Of a DNA stretch of 64,000 nt, positions 1-8,981 are shown in pieces. Made by a program: the position numbers and the translations under genes. Numbering within the stretch: the first letter of the stretch is position 1; the number at the start of each line of letters is the position of its first letter. The notes beneath the pieces are model-generated. The model saw only the letters and a list, made by a program, of their open reading frames with translations. It was not told where the DNA came from and did not search any database. Origin of the DNA: an uncultured Spartobacteria bacterium (lineage in GTDB: Bacteria; Verrucomicrobiota; Verrucomicrobiia; Chthoniobacterales; Chthoniobacteraceae); assembly GCA_903933715.1 (NCBI GenBank), contig CAIZLD010000031.1, positions 58,856 to 122,855 of the forward strand, given 5' to 3'.

Positions 1-43
1 ACTCGGAACTGAATAAAAAGCGTTGGACAAAAAAGCGCCGTTT

Positions 44-162
44 GCATCTCTTTGCGCCTTGGCGTCTTTGCGTGAGATTTTCTGTATTCCGGCTTTCTAT
101 TTAATTTAGGTGCGTTTGCCCTGCCGATTTAATCTGCGTTCATCTGCGAAATCTGCGGATTT
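44..162. repeat. Intergenic TTTGCG / ATCTGCG short-repeat tracts
   Basis: Two low-complexity tracts lie downstream of the RapA gene. At about 49-75 the unit CTTTGCG recurs (CTTTGCGCCTTGGCGTCTTTGCGTG is read in pieces), and at about 130-160 the unit ATCTGCG recurs with drifting spacing. The first matches the right arm of the palindromes at 7372-7453 and 26963-27025. Such TTTGCG/CGCAAAG iterations look like REP-type intergenic repeats. No gene is visible in bases 1-195. Confidence 0.6.
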
Positions 163-195
163 CTTATCTTTCTGTGCGCCTGCCATTTGCTTTTT

Positions 196-3015
196 TTACG
201 GGCGGAAGATCAGCCTCACCGAATCGAGCCTTACCCGGGCATCGGCGAGATGGTCGCGCAAATCGTAGAAATGATTTTGGGCGGCTTCGATCTCCTTCTC
301 CGTCACGTTCGGATTGACTGCCTGGAGGTCGCGCAGGCGCGCCAGTTCGCCGCCGACGCTCACTTCCATTGCGGCCAGACTTGCGGCGACGATTTGCATT
401 GCCCGTTGCTGGGCCAGCTCCGCCGCGGCTTCAATCATCTTCGGCATCAGCTTGTAGCAGAGATCGGTCTTGCCGAGCACCTTGCTTAACGGCCCGTTGA
501 GCAGCTTGCCAAACGGAAGCGCCGGTTCGGCAAGCCGGTTATCGAGCACAATCCGCAGAGGCGTTGCGGGAAGGAACCGGCTGACATGCAACTCGGCGGG
601 GGCAACGACTTCCAACACATGGACCGCCTCAAGAAAGACCGATTCCGGTCCCGATTCGTCCGTTACGGCAAGAGCGGCGTTCCCTTTGGTCGTCCCCAAA
701 AGCAATTCCAGCGCCCCGCCAACGGCCGGGTGATCCCAGGTTAAAAACGAGACATCGTCGCGGCTCAAGGCGCGTTGGCGGTCGGCGGTCAGGGTGATCC
801 CTTCCTTCGGGATGCCGGGCAGGCCTTCGCCCAACTCCGCTCCCGGCGTAACAATCCAGGTTCGCGGCGCGATATCCTCCACCGTCGCCCCAAACCGGTC
901 GAACACCTCCAGCATGAAATCGTCCAGCGCCGTGTCGGCATCGGCGGCCCGGATTGCATCGGCAATCACGTCGGCCCCATCGGTCCGGCGGTTGTGAAGT
1001 TGCAAGAGCCGGTCCTCCCCGGCGGCGAGCCGTTTGCAAACCTCCTCGTGCACGGCCTGCGTCTCGGCAATGAGCGCCTCGATCGCCTCCGTGTTGGAGG
1101 GAGCGGCAACCTTCGCGGCTTTTCCGCGCTTCTTCGGCTTCGGCTCCCCGGCGTCCGAGCCGCCCAGTGCCAGCGTGCGCACCGGTTCGCGGAAACGCTC
1201 GAAGAGTTCCGAGCCGCCGTGCAAATTTTCCTCAAATGCGTTGAGCCCCTCGTGATACCAGCGGGCCAGCAGCGCATACGGGCCGCCTTCAACATACGGG
1301 ACGTGGATTTGGATCGGCGCGCTCTGGCCGATCCGGTCGAGCCGTCCAATCCGTTGTTCAAGCAGTTCCGGGTTCTCGGGCAGATCGAAAAGCACGAGGT
1401 GATGGGCAAACTGGAAATTGCGCCCTTCGCTGCCGATCTCCGAACAGATGAGCAACTGCGCCCCGTCTTCCTCGGCAAAGTAAGCCGCATTGCGGTCGCG
1501 TTGGAGCAGGGTCAGGTTTTCGTGAAAAAGAGCTGTCGGGAGATTGACGTGTTCGCGCACCGCCGCTTCGAGAGCTTCCGCCTTCTCGCGCGTGCTGCAT
1601 ATGAGAAGCGCCTTGGCTTTTTTGAGTTTTTTGAGCAGCGAGAGCAGCCACGTCACGCGCGGATCTTTCTTGAGCGCCACCGGCTCCCCCCGGAACTCCG
1701 CTTGAGCGGCAGAGATATCCCCTTCGAGAGCCACCAGTTTGGCGGTCCGTTTTGGGAACCCGGTAAGCACCGCCCTGGTGTTGCGGAAAATCGCGCGCCC
1801 TGTGCCGTGCTGGTCGATCAGTTCATCCAAAAGCCGTTGGCGGGCCGTTTCATCCCCTCCCTTGAACGCTTCCCAGTGCTGGCAGATGCGGCCCGGCATG
1901 GCGGCCAGTTTCGCGGCTTCCTTGGCGGTGAGCTTTTTGCCGTCGGCGAGTTTCCCGGCGATCTGGGCAATCGGCGCATACTCCTTCGCTTCGTCCTGGA
2001 ACGCCTCCAGCGTCGGGAACCGCTCGGGATCGAGCAGGCGCAGCCGGGCGAAGTGACCTTCGGGCCCGAGCTGTTGCGGCGTGGCGGTCAAAAGGAGCAG
2101 CCCCGGCGTGGCTTGCGCGAGCGACTCGACGAGCGTGTACTCCGGGCTCGGGGCGTCCGGTCGCCAGGCGAGATGATGGGCCTCGTCCACGATGAGCAGA
2201 TTCCACCCGGCTTGCGCGAGTTGCGCCCGGCGCGTTTCGTTGGGAGCCAGCCAGCCGAGCGGGGCGAGAATGAGTTGCTCATCCAGGAACGGGTTCAAGG
2301 TCGGGTTGTTCTCTTCCAGCGAAGCACAGCGCCCTTCGTCGTAAATCGCAAACCGCAAATTGAACCGGCGCAGCAGTTCCACAAACCATTGATGGACGAG
2401 CGCCTCCGGGACCAAAATCAAGATCCGTTCCGCTTTGCCGGTAAGATGGAGCCGGTGCAAAATCAAACACGCCTCGATCGTCTTTCCGAGGCCCACTTCG
2501 TCGGCCAGCAGCACGCGGGGGCTCTGGCGCTGGGTCACTTCCCGGGCAATGGCGAGCTGGTGCGGGATCAAATCAATCCGCGCTCCGGTGAACCCGTAGA
2601 CCGGCGATTGCAAAATGCGATTCTGGATTTCCAGCGCCCGCAAGCGCATCTCAAAATCGGCGCTTTCATCCACCTGCGCCCCGGCGATGCGGTCGCCCGG
2701 CTTGTCCCAGGTGAGAATGTCGCTTAACTGCGTCTCGACGATCCGTTCCCCCTTCGACCCGCCATACGTAATCACGCCATCGGAGCGTTCATTGACAATC
2801 GCCACGACAAACTTCTCCCCCTCGTGGGAATGCACCGTGTCGCCGATCTTGAACCGGATGCGGCGCAACGGCGCGGCGGCCTCGGCATAAAGCCGGATGG
2901 CGTTGCTGGCGGGGAAAAACAATTTGACCCGGCCCGGCTCGATTTCGAGCACAATCCCGAGCCCCAATTCCGGTTCCGGTTCACTGATCCAACGCTGACC
3001 TTCTGAAAAACGCAT
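196..3015 (-). CDS. rapA: RapA-type SNF2-family ATPase (RNA polymerase-associated)
   Basis: This 939-residue protein matches E. coli RapA (968 aa) from its first residues: GQRWISEPEPELGLG begins the N-terminal SH3-like tandem. The helicase core follows, with Walker A in ADEVGLGKT (K178), motif II DEAH at 277-280, motif III LLTATPQ, and the C-terminal lobe ending in EQRIGRLDRIGQ. RapA is a Swi2/Snf2 ATPase that binds core RNA polymerase and recycles it after termination. The start is an ATG at 3013-3015. The stop lies next to repeat tracts. It appears monocistronic. Lengthy open frames on the opposite strand are shadows. Family assignment is firm; the role in this organism is inferred. Confidence 0.95.
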   Translation of the reverse strand: MRFSEGQRWISEPEPELGLGIVLEIEPGRVKLFFPASNAIRLYAEAAAPLRRIRFKIGDTVHSHEGEKFVVAIVNERSDGVITYGGSKGERIVETQLSDILTWDKPGDRIAGAQVDESADFEMRLRALEIQNRILQSPVYGFTGARIDLIPHQLAIAREVTQRQSPRVLLADEVGLGKTIEACLILHRLHLTGKAERILILVPEALVHQWFVELLRRFNLRFAIYDEGRCASLEENNPTLNPFLDEQLILAPLGWLAPNETRRAQLAQAGWNLLIVDEAHHLAWRPDAPSPEYTLVESLAQATPGLLLLTATPQQLGPEGHFARLRLLDPERFPTLEAFQDEAKEYAPIAQIAGKLADGKKLTAKEAAKLAAMPGRICQHWEAFKGGDETARQRLLDELIDQHGTGRAIFRNTRAVLTGFPKRTAKLVALEGDISAAQAEFRGEPVALKKDPRVTWLLSLLKKLKKAKALLICSTREKAEALEAAVREHVNLPTALFHENLTLLQRDRNAAYFAEEDGAQLLICSEIGSEGRNFQFAHHLVLFDLPENPELLEQRIGRLDRIGQSAPIQIHVPYVEGGPYALLARWYHEGLNAFEENLHGGSELFERFREPVRTLALGGSDAGEPKPKKRGKAAKVAAPSNTEAIEALIAETQAVHEEVCKRLAAGEDRLLQLHNRRTDGADVIADAIRAADADTALDDFMLEVFDRFGATVEDIAPRTWIVTPGAELGEGLPGIPKEGITLTADRQRALSRDDVSFLTWDHPAVGGALELLLGTTKGNAALAVTDESGPESVFLEAVHVLEVVAPAELHVSRFLPATPLRIVLDNRLAEPALPFGKLLNGPLSKVLGKTDLCYKLMPKMIEAAAELAQQRAMQIVAASLAAMEVSVGGELARLRDLQAVNPNVTEKEIEAAQNHFYDLRDHLADARVRLDSVRLIFRP

Positions 3016-3102
3016 GTGTATTATGGGAGTCCGCTGCTCACGACGGTTACCGGATCATCGGTCGTCCAATTTTCCGGATCGTCAAGTGGCGGACGATTCA
3101 AA

Positions 3103-4071
3103 TTATTGCGCTCCCGCCTCGGCAAGAGCTTCTGCCGCAAGCGGCGTTGAGAGATAACGTTCGCCCGTCGAGCAGGCGACTGTCACGATGAGTTTGCCTT
3201 TGTTCTCGGGCCGTTTGGCCAGTTCGAGCGCGGCCCAGACATTCGCCCCGGAACTGATCCCGGCTAAAACGCCTTCTTCCTTGGCCAGTCGCCGCGCAAA
3301 GGCGAACGCATCCTCATTGGAAACGGTCAAAACTTCGTCGACGAGATCGAGATTCAAATTTCGGGGGATAAAACCGGCCCCCGCCCCCTGGATTTTGTGC
3401 AGACCGGGCCGGAGCGGTTGGCCATTGAGGGTTTGGGTAATGACGGGCGAATTGATCGGCTCCACGGCTACCGCTTTCACGTTCGGGTTATGGGCCTTGA
3501 GCCCCTGGGCCACGCCGGTGATCGTCCCGCCGGTGCCGACTGCGGCGACAAACAGATCCACCATTCCGCCGGTCTGGTCCCAGATTTCCTCGGCTGTGGT
3601 GAGGCGGTGCGCTTCCGGATTGGCCGGATTATCAAACTGGCTCGGCATCCACGCGCCGGGAGTGGTTTTGACCATCGCTTCCGCCCGGGCGATCGCGCCG
3701 GGCATCCCTTCCGCGCCGGGGGTGAGGACCACTTTGGCTCCCAGCATCGCCAGCAAAGCGCGGCGCTCCACCGACATCGTCTCCGGCATGGTGAGTACCA
3801 GCCGGTACCCCTTGGCCGCTGCCACAAAGGCGAGCGCAATCCCGGTGTTGCCGCTGGTCGGCTCCACAATCAGCGTGTCGGGACCGATGAGACCCTCCGC
3901 TTCGGCCGCTTCAATCATCGCCCGGCCAATCCGGTCTTTGACACTGCCGAGCGGGTTAAAAAATTCGCATTTGATCGCGACCGTCGCCTCCAGCCCGGCG
4001 CTCAGGCGGTTGAGGCGGATCAGCGGAGTGCGGCCAACGGTTTCGACAATGCTGCGGTTGAGACTTCCCAT
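3103..4071 (-). CDS. cysK: Cysteine synthase A (O-acetylserine sulfhydrylase)
   Basis: This 322-residue fold-type II PLP enzyme makes L-cysteine from O-acetylserine and sulfide. The cofactor lysine is K45 in [23 protein letters not shown] is the substrate-binding loop, GTGGTITG the phosphate-binding loop, and [11 protein letters not shown] the C-terminal motif. The length is normal for CysK. It is cytoplasmic and forms a homodimer in relatives. It stands between the convergent-side RapA gene and a divergent pterin dehydratase, with no sulfur genes adjacent, so it looks like a single-gene unit. CysM is an alternative, but the sequence is closer to CysK. Confidence 0.95.
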   Translation of the reverse strand: MGSLNRSIVETVGRTPLIRLNRLSAGLEATVAIKCEFFNPLGSVKDRIGRAMIEAAEAEGLIGPDTLIVEPTSGNTGIALAFVAAAKGYRLVLTMPETMSVERRALLAMLGAKVVLTPGAEGMPGAIARAEAMVKTTPGAWMPSQFDNPANPEAHRLTTAEEIWDQTGGMVDLFVAAVGTGGTITGVAQGLKAHNPNVKAVAVEPINSPVITQTLNGQPLRPGLHKIQGAGAGFIPRNLNLDLVDEVLTVSNEDAFAFARRLAKEEGVLAGISSGANVWAALELAKRPENKGKLIVTVACSTGERYLSTPLAAEALAEAGAQ

Positions 4072-4216
4072 AATTTATTTCGCGCCAGAGCCGGAACCAA
4101 CCCGCGCACGAGAATTGCCTTTTACACCCGCGCGCCGCGCCATTCAAGGGCGATGTCACCGTTGAGGGGCGGCGATCCCAAAGACCGCGCCCGTTTTTGA
4201 TAACCAACACAGGATT

Positions 4217-4501
4217 ATGGGCGCTCTAATCGCAAACTCGGACATTAACACGATGATGAAACGGATTCCGGAGTGGGAAACCGATAAACAATCGATCGAG
4301 CGGACCTTCGAGTTCGACGATTTCAACCAGGCGATTGATTTCGTCAATGCCGTGGCAGAGATCGCCGACGAGGAAGATCACCACCCGGACATTGATATTC
4401 GCTGGAACAAAGTGCGCCTGGTGCTTTCCACCCACAGCGAGGGGGGGCTCACCGATCTCGATTTTCAAGTGGCGGAGAAACTCGACACCCTGGCGGAGTG
4501 A
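4217..4501 (+). CDS. phhB: Pterin-4a-carbinolamine dehydratase
   Basis: This short protein (94 aa) has the family signature EDHHPDIDIRWNKVRLVLST followed by HSEGGLTDLD, which carries the conserved HHP and the His of the THSxGGLT segment. The enzyme dehydrates 4a-hydroxytetrahydropterin and recycles tetrahydrobiopterin-type cofactors. In bacteria lacking phenylalanine hydroxylase its substrate is uncertain, and moonlighting in molybdopterin metabolism has been suggested. The ATG at 4217 follows CAGGA at a reasonable distance. It is encoded divergently from cysK and 73 bp before murI. Confidence 0.9.
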   Translation: MGALIANSDINTMMKRIPEWETDKQSIERTFEFDDFNQAIDFVNAVAEIADEEDHHPDIDIRWNKVRLVLSTHSEGGLTDLDFQVAEKLDTLAE

Positions 4502-4574
4502 CCGGGGCTTTTTTCCCCTTGCGGTTGAATCCTCTTCATTTTTGGCCGCGTTTGGTCCGTAATGCCCGGGACAG

Positions 4575-5390
4575 ATGGACTCAACCACCTCATCCCGGCC
4601 CATTGGCGTTTTCGATTCCGGCGTTGGCGGCCTCACCGTCGCGGCGGAACTGCGCCGGTTGCTCCCCCACGAAGACATTTATTATATCGGCGATACCGCC
4701 CGCGTCCCTTACGGCGGCAAAAGCCAGGCGACCATCGAGCGTTATTCGGCTGAAATCAGCGAGATGCTCCTGGCGGAAAACGCCAAAATGATCGTCGTCG
4801 CCTGCAACACCGCCTCCGCATTGGCCATTCCCCGTTTGGAGAATGCGCTGCCGATTCCCGTAACCGGCGTGATCGAACCGGGCGCGAGAGCCGCGGTCGC
4901 CGCCACCCGCAACGGGCAGGTGGGAGTCATTGGAACCCGGGGAACCATTCACAGCGGCGCGTACGAACGGGCCATCCACGCCCTTGCCCCGGACGTGCGC
5001 GTCACCAGCCGGGCCTGCCCGATGCTCGTCCCGGCCATTGAGGAAGGGTGGCTCGACGATTCGCTCACCGACTCCATCATTGCCCGCTATCTGGGCGACC
5101 TCGTGCCCAGCGGCATCGATACGCTTGTCCTCGGCTGCACCCATTACCCGCTGGTGAAATCCGCTTTGGCCCGCTATCTCGGCCCCGGCATCCGCCTGGT
5201 CGATTCCGCCGAGAACTGCGCGATTGCCGTGCGCGACCTGCTGACCCGGCACGGCATTGGGGCTTGCGAAAAAGCGCAGGGCACTCTCCGGGTTGCGCTT
5301 ACCGACGCGACCGACGGTTTCCTGCCTGTCGCCGAAGAAGCCCTCGGGCTGACCGTGGGCGAAGTGCGGATTGCTGCCGTGCAGCGATAA
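4575..5390 (+). CDS. murI: Glutamate racemase
   Basis: This 271-residue cofactor-independent racemase supplies D-glutamate for peptidoglycan. The paired catalytic cysteines are C77 in VVACNTAS and C188 in LGCTHYPL, and FDSGVGG (with D14) opens the protein as is typical. GDTARVPYG is also conserved. The gene is complete and of normal length. Its stop lies only three bases before a 295-bp intergenic repeat, so transcripts probably read into that element. Confidence 0.95.
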   Translation: MDSTTSSRPIGVFDSGVGGLTVAAELRRLLPHEDIYYIGDTARVPYGGKSQATIERYSAEISEMLLAENAKMIVVACNTASALAIPRLENALPIPVTGVIEPGARAAVAATRNGQVGVIGTRGTIHSGAYERAIHALAPDVRVTSRACPMLVPAIEEGWLDDSLTDSIIARYLGDLVPSGIDTLVLGCTHYPLVKSALARYLGPGIRLVDSAENCAIAVRDLLTRHGIGACEKAQGTLRVALTDATDGFLPVAEEALGLTVGEVRIAAVQR

Positions 5391-5393
5391 GTT

Positions 5394-5688
5394 TAGGCTG
5401 AATCGACAAAGCCGCCGCAACCCGGAGGGTTGCCAGCGAATAGCCGGTGGTTGAGCTTTAGCGACACCACCGGATAAGGCATTGGAAGAATTCACCCCAA
5501 AGGGGGTGGCAGAAAACGAGGCGATGCTCTCTGCCACCTCTTTGAGGTGAGACGCGGTTTTGCATCGAACCGGTGGTGTCGCTTCGCTCAACCACCGGCT
5601 ATGGGCTTCAAACCCTTTGGGTTTGGCTCGACCTTTGGGTTTGGCTCGATCTTTGGGTTTGGCTCGATCTAAATCTCGATTCAGCTTA
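5394..5688. repeat. Convergent-intergenic repeat family, copy 1
   Basis: This non-coding element begins TAGGCTGAATCGACA and ends in an imperfect reverse complement (TCTCGATTCAGCTTA), giving terminal inverted repeats. Inside are nested inverted pairs: TAGCCGGTGGTTGAGC near the left with GCTCAACCACCGGCTA on the right, and CACCCCAAAGG. The right end holds a tandem CTTTGGGTTTGGCTCGA (three units). The right terminus supplies the TAA stop of the LysR gene. Related copies lie at 18594-18930 and 26595-26905. All three sit between convergent genes. Confidence 0.85.
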
Positions 5689-6567
5689 CTCCGCCTTCCC
5701 TTGCAACAACGCCAGGAACTCGCGCAAAGCGGGGGTGCGCGGGCGGTTGCGCTTCAGGAGTATCCCGATCGGGCGGCGCAGCGGCGGATCGAGCGGGATC
5801 GCTGTTAATACTCCGGCCTTCACCTCCGTTTTCACCGAGGCCATTGGCACAATCGAAACCCCCTGTTCAATCTCCACGGTCCGCTTGACGGTCTCGATGT
5901 TGTCGAATTCCATCGCGTGCCCCAGGTTGATCCCGCTTTCGCGGAAATGGCGGTCCACGATCTGCCGGGTCGGGAGATCCGGGTCAAACGCGATGAACCG
6001 CTCCTTCTTGAGCGCGGCCGGGGCAATCTTTTCGAGCGAAGCAAACGCATGCGAAGGCGGGCAAATCAAGACCATCTCGTCATCCATGAACGGTTCGATG
6101 TGAATCCCCTTGCGCTGGGCCGGATACGCCACCAAGCCCACCGCTGCTTCCCCGCTCAAAACCTGCGCGTAAACCTGGGCCGAACGTTTGTAATTCACTT
6201 GCACGTCCACGGTCGGATACTGACGCTGGAATTTTTTCAAATACGGGGGGAGATCGTGCAGGCCGATCGAAAAAACCGCCGCGATGCTCAACTCCCCCGC
6301 CACAACATCCGCCAGTTCGTTGAACCGTTCGTCAAGCCCGTTATAAATCTCCAAAATTTCTTTGGATGCCTCCAACAGCACAGCCCCTTCCGGGGTCACA
6401 CAACATTGGCGGCGGCCGCGCTCCAGCAGCGTGCGCCCCAATTTCTTCTCCAGCGAGAGAATCTGTTGACTCACCGCGCTCTGTGTCATGGAATTAAGCG
6501 AGCCTGCCTTGGAAAAACTGGCGGTCTCAACCACATCGCAAAAAATCTTGAGGGTCTCGATATGCAT
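5686..6567 (-). CDS. LysR-family transcriptional regulator
   Basis: This 293-residue protein has an N-terminal winged helix-turn-helix at about 1-60, with AGSLNSMTQSAVSQQILSLE as the recognition region, and a periplasmic-binding-like effector domain from about residue 90 onward (YPTVDVQVNYKRSAQVY). The architecture is standard for LTTRs of the CysB/CbbR/CysL type, but the ligand cannot be named. It is divergent from yggS, with a 62-bp intergenic region holding a T-N11-A box. By family habit it probably autoregulates and controls yggS. The stop codon is borrowed from the adjacent repeat. Confidence 0.9.
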   Translation of the reverse strand: MHIETLKIFCDVVETASFSKAGSLNSMTQSAVSQQILSLEKKLGRTLLERGRRQCCVTPEGAVLLEASKEILEIYNGLDERFNELADVVAGELSIAAVFSIGLHDLPPYLKKFQRQYPTVDVQVNYKRSAQVYAQVLSGEAAVGLVAYPAQRKGIHIEPFMDDEMVLICPPSHAFASLEKIAPAALKKERFIAFDPDLPTRQIVDRHFRESGINLGHAMEFDNIETVKRTVEIEQGVSIVPMASVKTEVKAGVLTAIPLDPPLRRPIGILLKRNRPRTPALREFLALLQGKAE

Positions 6568-6575
6568 GGCGAATT

Positions 6576-6590
6576 ATTAAGCATCCTAAT
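6576..6590. promoter_or_regulatory. Candidate LysR box between lysR-type gene and yggS
   Basis: The site reads ATTA-N7-TAAT (ATTAAGCATCCTAAT), an exact T-N11-A dyad, in the short space between the divergent LysR gene and yggS. TTATT at 6574-6578 and AATAA at 6592-6596 extend the dyad. The position fits an autoregulatory LTTR site. No binding data are available. Confidence 0.5.
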
Positions 6591-6629
6591 GAATAAGCGG
6601 TCAAACGTCAACAACGGTTCATTGCGCTT

Positions 6630-7337
6630 ATGATTGCCGAGAACCTGGAGTTGGTCCGCACCGAGATCGCCCAAGCCGCCGAACGGGCCCACCGGTCGGC
6701 GAGCGAGATCACGCTTATTGCCGTCAGCAAAACGCACAGCCCGGAGACCATTCTTGAAGCGGTGGATGCGGGCCAGTTGATCCTGGGAGAAAACCGGGTG
6801 CAGGAAGCCCGGGCCAAAATGCCGCTTTTGCCCAGCCGCGTGCGGTGGCATCTCATCGGTCACCTCCAGAGCAACAAAATCCGGCAGGCGCTCCCGGCTT
6901 TTGAGCGGATTCACAGCATCGACACAGTGGAACTCGCCCGCGACGTGGACCGTGTCGCAGGGGAACTGGGCCTCTTTCCGAAAATCTTCCTGGAAGTCAA
7001 CGTCGCCGGGGAGAGCAGCAAATTCGGGTTCAACCCGGAGAAGCTCCGGGCTCATCTGGAGGAATTGCTTACGCTGGAGCGGGTCGCCATCGACGGGCTC
7101 ATGACGATCCCCCCCTACGATCCCGACCCGGAGGCGAGCCGGAAATATTTCGTTGCGCTCCGGGAATTGCGCGACCGGCTTTCGAGCGAATTCCGCGTGC
7201 CGCTGCCGGAGCTTTCGATGGGAATGAGCGGCGACTTCGGCGTGGCCATTGAGGAGGGGGCGACGTTTGTGCGGGTCGGCACCGCGATCTTTGGCGAACG
7301 CAAAGGCAAGGCGTGGAAACCGTCCGGGGCGGAGTGA
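6630..7337 (+). CDS. yggS: YggS/PLPBP family pyridoxal-phosphate homeostasis protein
   Basis: This 235-residue single-domain TIM barrel resembles the N-terminal domain of alanine racemase. The PLP-binding lysine is K34 in IAVSKTHS, GENRVQEA follows, and LSMGMSGDF with VRVGTAIFG forms the phosphate-binding C-terminal end. Members have no known catalytic activity; they buffer PLP and influence amino-acid pools. ATG at 6630. It is encoded divergently from a LysR-type regulator, which may control it. Confidence 0.93.
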   Translation: MIAENLELVRTEIAQAAERAHRSASEITLIAVSKTHSPETILEAVDAGQLILGENRVQEARAKMPLLPSRVRWHLIGHLQSNKIRQALPAFERIHSIDTVELARDVDRVAGELGLFPKIFLEVNVAGESSKFGFNPEKLRAHLEELLTLERVAIDGLMTIPPYDPDPEASRKYFVALRELRDRLSSEFRVPLPELSMGMSGDFGVAIEEGATFVRVGTAIFGERKGKAWKPSGAE

Positions 7338-7371
7338 GGGTTACTCGAATCACACCCCCGTATTTTTAATC

Positions 7372-7453
7372 TCTCGCAAAGCCGCAAAGCCGCAAAGGAA
7401 AGGCAAAGATAGCAAGGTGCACCTCTTCTTTGCGTCTTTGCGTCTTTGCGAGA
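7372..7453. repeat. TTTGCG-type palindromic repeat
   Basis: The left arm, TCTCGCAAAG followed by two CCGCAAAG units, is matched by the right arm CTTTGCG repeated three times and ending in GCGAGA (7428-7453). Together they form a long imperfect hairpin with a roughly 30-nt loop. The same arms recur at 26963-27025, and a right-arm-only version lies near 49-75. The arrangement is like REP/BIME elements. Confidence 0.75.
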
Positions 7454-7715
7454 AACAAATTCTTCTTCCTTGAGGCTAAGGCGTGCGGTTTTTCAGGAAT
7501 GAGTTAGGAGAACGGAAGTGCTCATGCCCTTTCCTCCCTTTGCGCTTTTTGCGTCAAAACTCAACACAGGTTTGCGGTTTTTGCGGCCCCCGCCCAAACC
7601 GTCCGCGATTCCTCGACGGCAGCGGTCGGAAAAATGACGTTGACGCCCCATGCCCCCTCCCGTTAGTTTTTATTCGAAAATTTACAGAAAAAACCACCCT
7701 GCCTACGCTGGTTTA

Positions 7716-7740
7716 GCCTGAAAAGACCCACTTTTTAGGC
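7716..7740 (+). promoter_or_regulatory. Leader hairpin upstream of NDK-like gene
   Basis: GCCTGAAAAG (7716-7725) pairs with CTTTTTAGGC (7731-7740) over ten positions, including one G-U pair, around the loop ACCCA. It lies 24 bases before the start codon, so it is probably in the 5' leader. There is no U-run directly after it, so it is not a standard terminator. Its role is unknown. Confidence 0.4.
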
Positions 7741-7764
7741 CATCGGCGCAGGCAATTTTCATCT

Positions 7765-8934
7765 ATGGCCGAAGAACTTTCCTATGTGCTCGTCACTCCG
7801 TACTCGATCCGCAAATCGAGGACCGGCGGCATTATTTCACGTCTCATCTCCCGCACCGGGCTCGATCTCATCCGGGCCCGGATGTTTTCCCCCAGCAAAG
7901 AACTGGTCGAAAGCTACGCGGCGACCCTCGTCACCGACGCCGAGCCGAGACACCACGCGTTGCAGGAGTTGATCCGCGACTACGTCCTCCAAAATTTCAT
8001 TCCCAACCAGGCCGACGCCAAACCGCGCGTCCTCCTGCTCGTCTTCCGCGGTGAAGATGCCGTCGTCAAACTCCGTGCCGCGGTTGGCTCCATCGCCCCC
8101 GGACGCCCCAGCGGCGAGAATATCCGCGATACCTACGGCGATTACATCACCGATGCCAATGGCAAGGTCGTCTACTTTGAACCGGCCGTTCTGTGTCCGC
8201 CGGACGCCGTCGCCGCCGAACGCAACCTGAAACTTTGGGCCCGTTACTCCGATACCGACGGCGGCATCCTTCAAAACGTGGCCACCTACCCGCCCGGAGC
8301 CAATGTCGAGCGCACCCTGGTGCTCATCAAGCCGGACAATTTCCGTTTCCCCAATGCCCGGCCCGGCGGCGTTATCGACGTCTTCTCCCGCACCGGCTTG
8401 ACGATCGTCGGGACCAAAGTCCACTTCATGAGCGTCGCCCAGGCATGCGAATTCTACGGACCCGTGCTCGACGTGCTGAAAAACATCTTCCGCGACCGCA
8501 CGGCGCCCATGGCCCGGCTCGCCATCGAGCAGGAACTCGGGATCATGCTCAACGATGAAGTCCAGCGCCAACTTGGCGATATTCTCGGGCCGATCAACGG
8601 CCAGCAGAACTGGGAATCGATTGTCCAATTCATGGCCGGCACCAAGCCAAGCGAGTGCCCCCCGGAAAAACGGGATCAGCCCGGCAGCGAAAAATGCATC
8701 GCCCTCATCTATGAAGGGGTGGATGCCGTGCGCAAAATCCGCGAAGTCCTCGGGCCAACCGACCCGTCCAAAGCGCCTCCCGGATCGATCCGCCGCGAAT
8801 TTGGCCAGACCATCATGGTCAACGCCGCCCACGCCTCCGACTCGGCCGAAAACGCCCGCCGGGAAACCGGCATCATCCAGATCGAAGAAAACAACTTGAA
8901 GCCGCTCGTGGAATCGTTCTACGGCAGCCTTTAA
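7765..8934 (+). CDS. Tandem nucleoside diphosphate kinase-domain protein
   Basis: This 389-residue protein contains two NDK-like units. The first starts AEELSYVLVTPYSIRKSRTG and the second ERTLVLIKPDNFRFPNARPG at about residue 188. Bacterial NDK is normally about 140 aa. The second unit ends with NAAHASDSAENARRE (residues 353-367), which matches the NxxHGSDS active site with catalytic H356. The first unit has VLCPPDAVAAERN at the matching place and lacks the histidine. Thus only the C-terminal half should transfer phosphate between NTPs and NDPs, and the N-terminal half may be structural or regulatory. It is followed by an aspartate aminotransferase 47 bp downstream. Confidence 0.85.
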   Translation: MAEELSYVLVTPYSIRKSRTGGIISRLISRTGLDLIRARMFSPSKELVESYAATLVTDAEPRHHALQELIRDYVLQNFIPNQADAKPRVLLLVFRGEDAVVKLRAAVGSIAPGRPSGENIRDTYGDYITDANGKVVYFEPAVLCPPDAVAAERNLKLWARYSDTDGGILQNVATYPPGANVERTLVLIKPDNFRFPNARPGGVIDVFSRTGLTIVGTKVHFMSVAQACEFYGPVLDVLKNIFRDRTAPMARLAIEQELGIMLNDEVQRQLGDILGPINGQQNWESIVQFMAGTKPSECPPEKRDQPGSEKCIALIYEGVDAVRKIREVLGPTDPSKAPPGSIRREFGQTIMVNAAHASDSAENARRETGIIQIEENNLKPLVESFYGSL

Positions 8935-8981
8935 AAAATCAACCTCATCCCGGCAACCTTACACCGAACCCAAATCTACTT

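Larger units (their letters stand above)
7338..7764. other. 427-bp intergenic region
   Basis: No coding sequence is convincing here. The left third holds the TTTGCG palindrome at 7372-7453 and the last 50 bases hold a stable hairpin at 7716-7740 ahead of the NDK-like gene. A TTGACG hexamer at 7640-7645 could be a -35 element, but no good -10 follows at standard spacing. Confidence 0.6.

Noticed and set aside
775..2727. A 650-codon open frame antisense to the RapA gene
   Set aside because: It mirrors the conserved SNF2 gene, has no recognisable domain and is a by-product of GC-rich codon use.
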